Assembly (NCBI GenBank): GCA_015232405.1
Contig: JADFZS010000045.1
Span: 1-39,199, forward strand
Direction: 5' to 3'
Origin: Magnetococcales bacterium
GTDB lineage: Bacteria; Pseudomonadota; Magnetococcia; Magnetococcales; JADFYX01
Length of the DNA stretch: 39,199 nucleotides
Of this stretch, positions 37,235-39,199 are shown piece by piece. The position numbers and the translations under genes were made by a program. A model generated the notes under the pieces. That model searched no databases. It saw only the letters and a list, made by a program, of their open reading frames with translations, and had not been told where the DNA came from. Each line of letters opens with the position of its first letter. Positions within the stretch are counted from its first letter, which is position 1.

Positions 37235-37459
37235 TTAGAATGCTTCATTTCCTTCGACAATATTAATAAGCTCAGGAAATGCATAAATAGCTGCTCAACG
37301 TCCAGATCCTTCTTTAACCAAGTTACGCAAAATTTTATTTGCATATCCACGGTTATCAATTCCACTTAAAGTGATAAGAGCACAATACGACTTTGCAATA
37401 TATTGCACTAAGTTTCTACTCAACAGACCTGCTACTGATCCTCTGTTAACCAGTCCATA
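37235..37459 (-). pseudogene. Decayed 3' fragment of an unidentified gene
   Basis: Read on the minus strand, the frame from 37459 to the TAA at 37237-37235 encodes about 73 residues of protein-like sequence (GLVNRGSVAGLLSRNLVQY, ...GIDNRGYANKILRNLVKEGSGR, then AAIYAFPELINIVEGNEAF), with a single internal TGA at 37297-37295. There is no start codon, and an in-frame TAA lies immediately upstream (37462-37460). The composition looks like a real globular C-terminus and not chance. I cannot assign the family. Its position next to the TGTACAC array suggests it was carried by a mobile element (inference). Confidence 0.5.
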
Positions 37460-37599
37460 TTAACTGTTAAATGTGGAATAGTGTAAACTGGCTTCAAAAT
37501 GATTTTTTAACATTAAGTGTCTATCTTAAACTGGGAATGACCTGTGGCCCCTATACTCCATGTACTGGTTGATCACTTTATGAAATACATGGAAAATAG

Positions 37600-37628
37600 T
37601 GGCAAAAGTATACTTGGAATGGGATAAT
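37600..37628 (+). promoter_or_regulatory. Possible promoter of the TRIC-family gene
   Basis: TGGCAA (37600-37605) and GATAAT (37623-37628) are separated by 17 bases, with the gene start about 80 bases downstream. The -10 box is good and the -35 box poor. An inverted repeat CCATGTA/TACATGG (37558-37564 and 37586-37592) lies just upstream and may be an operator. Confidence 0.3.
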
Positions 37629-37706
37629 ACTCAAACGAACTAGTCCGTTGCTGCCATCAGGGCAATAATTGTGGGTTATGATTTTGTGTCAGATGGAGGG
37701 CATGTG

Positions 37707-38330
37707 ATGGTTTCTCCCCTGGATATTGGGGTTTATTGGATAGGCCAAATTGCCGTAGGTGTCATGTCAGCAGCAGGGGTATTAGAGGCGGGTAAAAAAC
37801 GATTTGACCTATTTGGTATGATCATTATTGCTCTTGCCACAGCACTGGGTGGAGGCTCTTTACGTGATATTCTTCTTGATCGGCCTGTCTTCTGGGTACA
37901 TGACCAAACCTACCTACTGGTGGCAGTTTTTTCTGCATTTATCACTTTTGCCTTGGCCCGTTGGTACTCCCTTTCGCCGGGTCTTTTCCTGATTCCTGAT
38001 GCTGTTGGGCTTTCTCTTTTTACCATGACTGGTGTGCAAGCCGCTCTGGTCATGGGGGCGCCCTGGTTGGTAGCTAGCTTCATGGGCGTTGTCACCGGTG
38101 TAATGGGTGGGGTAGTGCGAGATATACTTTGTAACCAAGAACCACTTGTTTTTAAAGGGCAACTCTATGCAACTGCCTCCTGGGTCGGAGCTTTGGTCTT
38201 TATTGTTCTGCTTGAGATGGGTTGGAACTTGGGACGGGCAACTCTAGTTGGAGGATGTCTGGTTCTAGTCTTGCGCTTGGCGGCTATCCATTGGGATATC
38301 TATCTTCCTCGTTTTACAACCAAACAATAA
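37707..38330 (+). CDS. TRIC/UPF0126-family integral membrane protein (putative cation channel)
   Basis: A 207-residue protein of about seven membrane segments with the internal duplication typical of the family: GGGSLRDIL in the first half and GGVVRDIL in the second. By family knowledge these proteins are trimeric cation channels of the YicG/TRIC type in the inner membrane; physiological roles are mostly unknown. GTG 37671 is in frame, but ATG 37707 is preferred because GGAGGG at 37695-37700 stands six bases before it and the extra residues are not part of the conserved core. The stop codon at 38328-38330 directly abuts the partial copy of the dispersed palindrome arm. There are no operon partners, and higher GC than the sequence just upstream suggests it is native DNA. 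Confidence 0.88.
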   Translation: MVSPLDIGVYWIGQIAVGVMSAAGVLEAGKKRFDLFGMIIIALATALGGGSLRDILLDRPVFWVHDQTYLLVAVFSAFITFALARWYSLSPGLFLIPDAVGLSLFTMTGVQAALVMGAPWLVASFMGVVTGVMGGVVRDILCNQEPLVFKGQLYATASWVGALVFIVLLEMGWNLGRATLVGGCLVLVLRLAAIHWDIYLPRFTTKQ

Positions 38331-38384
38331 CTAGCTAAACCTATATGTTACACCATGTACGCACCGCCAACCGCCGTTTCTAGG
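38330..38384 (-). repeat. Inverted partial copy of the palindrome's left arm
   Basis: Read on the minus strand, 38384-38330 matches 32068-32122 at about 52 of 55 positions (CCTAGAAACGGCGGTTGG... to GGTTTAGCT). Only the left arm is present; the right arm and loop are missing. It starts exactly at the end of the TRIC-family gene. Together the two copies bracket 32.1-38.4 kb in inverted orientation. Confidence 0.85.
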
Positions 38385-38599
38385 ATAATTCAGCTCAGCA
38401 GGTCCATGTCTGTATTTCTCGTAGAAAACTGCGCCTAAGTGGGTATTGATCTCTAATTTTAACATACAGGTCAAGTAGTTAAATTATTGGTTGCTAGTAT
38501 ATGCCATTTCCTAAACATAAAGTTTAGTAAGGGTTTCTCTGTTCCGCAATCATATGGTAAAAGATAATCACTTGTTAACTTCAAAGGAGTGTTTGCATC

Positions 38600-39043
38600 A
38601 TGAATGGGACTGGTAAAGGGCTTGTCCAATGGGATGATATGTGGCTGATTGGGGTAGATGCCATCGATAAAGACCACAAAAAACTCGTAGAACTGATCAA
38701 TGCTCTATTTACTTCAAAGTATCGTTACCAAGGCTTTAAAGAGATCCGTGAACACGCTCAACGTCTCCTAGATTACACCGACTATCATTTCGACCGTGAA
38801 GAACAGTTGATGAGAAAGGCCAAGTATTCAGGATTAGAAGATCAAATTAAAGAACATCGGAAAATGCAACAACAGGCTGCCTACATAATAAAGAATATTG
38901 AAGAACAAAAGAAACCTGATCTTAAGCTAGTCAATGATACAGAGAGATTGTTATGTGATTGGCTAATTAAGCACATTGTTGATTGCGACACAAAAATTAG
39001 CGAACACCTAAAAGAGCGAAAAATCATCGTCATCGAAATGTAG
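38600..39043 (+). CDS. Bacteriohemerythrin with one iron ligand changed (Gln82)
   Basis: A 147-residue four-helix-bundle protein of the hemerythrin family, which reversibly binds O2 at a di-iron site and is usually cytosolic. Aligned by spacing to the well-studied bacterial hemerythrins, the ligands present are H26 (DKDHKKL), H63 and E67 (HFDREEQ), H86 (KEHRKM), H124 and D129 (KHIVDCD). The seventh ligand, the first His of the HxxxH pair, is Gln82 (codon CAA). Length and all helices are otherwise normal, so it is probably folded but with an altered iron site. ATG 38600 follows GGAG (38586-38589) at ten bases, a slightly long spacing. It stands alone, after 215 bases without other features following the partial palindrome copy. 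A role in O2 sensing or supply is the family default. Confidence 0.9.
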   Translation: MNGTGKGLVQWDDMWLIGVDAIDKDHKKLVELINALFTSKYRYQGFKEIREHAQRLLDYTDYHFDREEQLMRKAKYSGLEDQIKEHRKMQQQAAYIIKNIEEQKKPDLKLVNDTERLLCDWLIKHIVDCDTKISEHLKERKIIVIEM

Positions 39044-39054
39044 GATAGTCTTAG

Positions 39055-39086
39055 GGAGTAATGGGGACAGAGGAGTAATAGGGACA
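39055..39086 (+). repeat. Two 15-bp direct repeats near the window end
   Basis: GGAGTAATGGGGACA (39055-39069) and GGAGTAATAGGGACA (39072-39086) differ at one position, period 17. Sequences of the AATGGGGACA type often precede REP-associated tyrosine (Y1/IS200-like) transposase genes, so the next gene may be one. That is recollection plus inference, as the gene is not in the window. Confidence 0.5.
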
Positions 39087-39187
39087 TATATGAACCCACC
39101 CCTCGTTGCAAGAAGATAATTTCCTTTTTTTTGACAAATTAGGGTCGTGATTGCAGACATATATCCGGCCTTTATTTGGAGCATTTT

Positions 39188-39199
39188 ATGTCGCCCCTG
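39188..39199 (+). CDS. Possible start of a gene running out of the window
   Basis: ATG 39188 followed by three sense codons (Met-Ser-Pro-Leu) reaches the window end. GGAG at 39178-39181 is six bases upstream, and a TTGACA box occurs at 39131-39136. Too little is visible to assign a product. Confidence 0.3.

Overview
The window is about 41% GC (rough impression) and comes from a Gram-negative bacterium, most likely a proteobacterium that is rich in two-component signalling. The evidence is the outer-membrane TolC-type protein, the HlyD-type periplasmic adaptors, the PhoQ-like kinase, the many hybrid kinases with HPt domains, the c-di-GMP proteins and a bacteriohemerythrin. I cannot name a genus from sequence alone.

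Layout. (1) 1-629: C-terminal part of a PhoQ-like sensor kinase, cut by the window edge. (2) 849-12792: a tight operon of three large, paralogous sensor kinases followed by a receiver/HD-GYP c-di-GMP phosphodiesterase; gene junctions are -4, +31 and -8 bases. (3) 13396-32013: a second operon. It starts with a 12.2 kb gene for a 4059-residue surface protein that has no Sec signal but an N-terminal LEPR motif, a DUF4347 domain and five predicted seven-bladed propellers alternating with Ig/cadherin-like modules. Four export-type genes follow: a TolC-like lipoprotein carrying an extra NTF2-like domain, a periplasmic HlyD-type adaptor, a GAF-TM-HlyD protein, and an M50 (site-2-protease-like) membrane metallopeptidase fused to an HlyD-type adaptor. 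No ABC ATPase is present. (4) 32061-32386: a long imperfect palindrome whose arm differences almost all preserve G-U pairing on the + strand, interrupted by a 145-bp MITE-like insertion flanked by CTAG. (5) 32622-35036: a PilZ-GAF hybrid kinase with a degenerate last receiver. (6) 35219-39199: a looser, AT-rich accessory region. It holds a single-pass membrane protein of unknown function (minus strand), a symmetric array of TGTACAC motifs next to a decayed minus-strand gene, a TRIC/UPF0126 membrane protein, a second partial copy of the palindrome arm, and a hemerythrin with an altered iron-ligand set.

How it may work together (inference): the kinases, the HD-GYP enzyme and the PilZ kinase on either side of the giant-protein operon look like a sensory/c-di-GMP layer controlling production or display of a very large adhesin-like filament. 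The four genes behind the giant gene are its dedicated export and processing machinery. The combination of an N-terminal LEPR sorting motif, a possible clan-CD-like DUF4347 domain, an M50 peptidase and HlyD/TolC parts without an ABC transporter is the best candidate here for a poorly described secretion or surface-display system.
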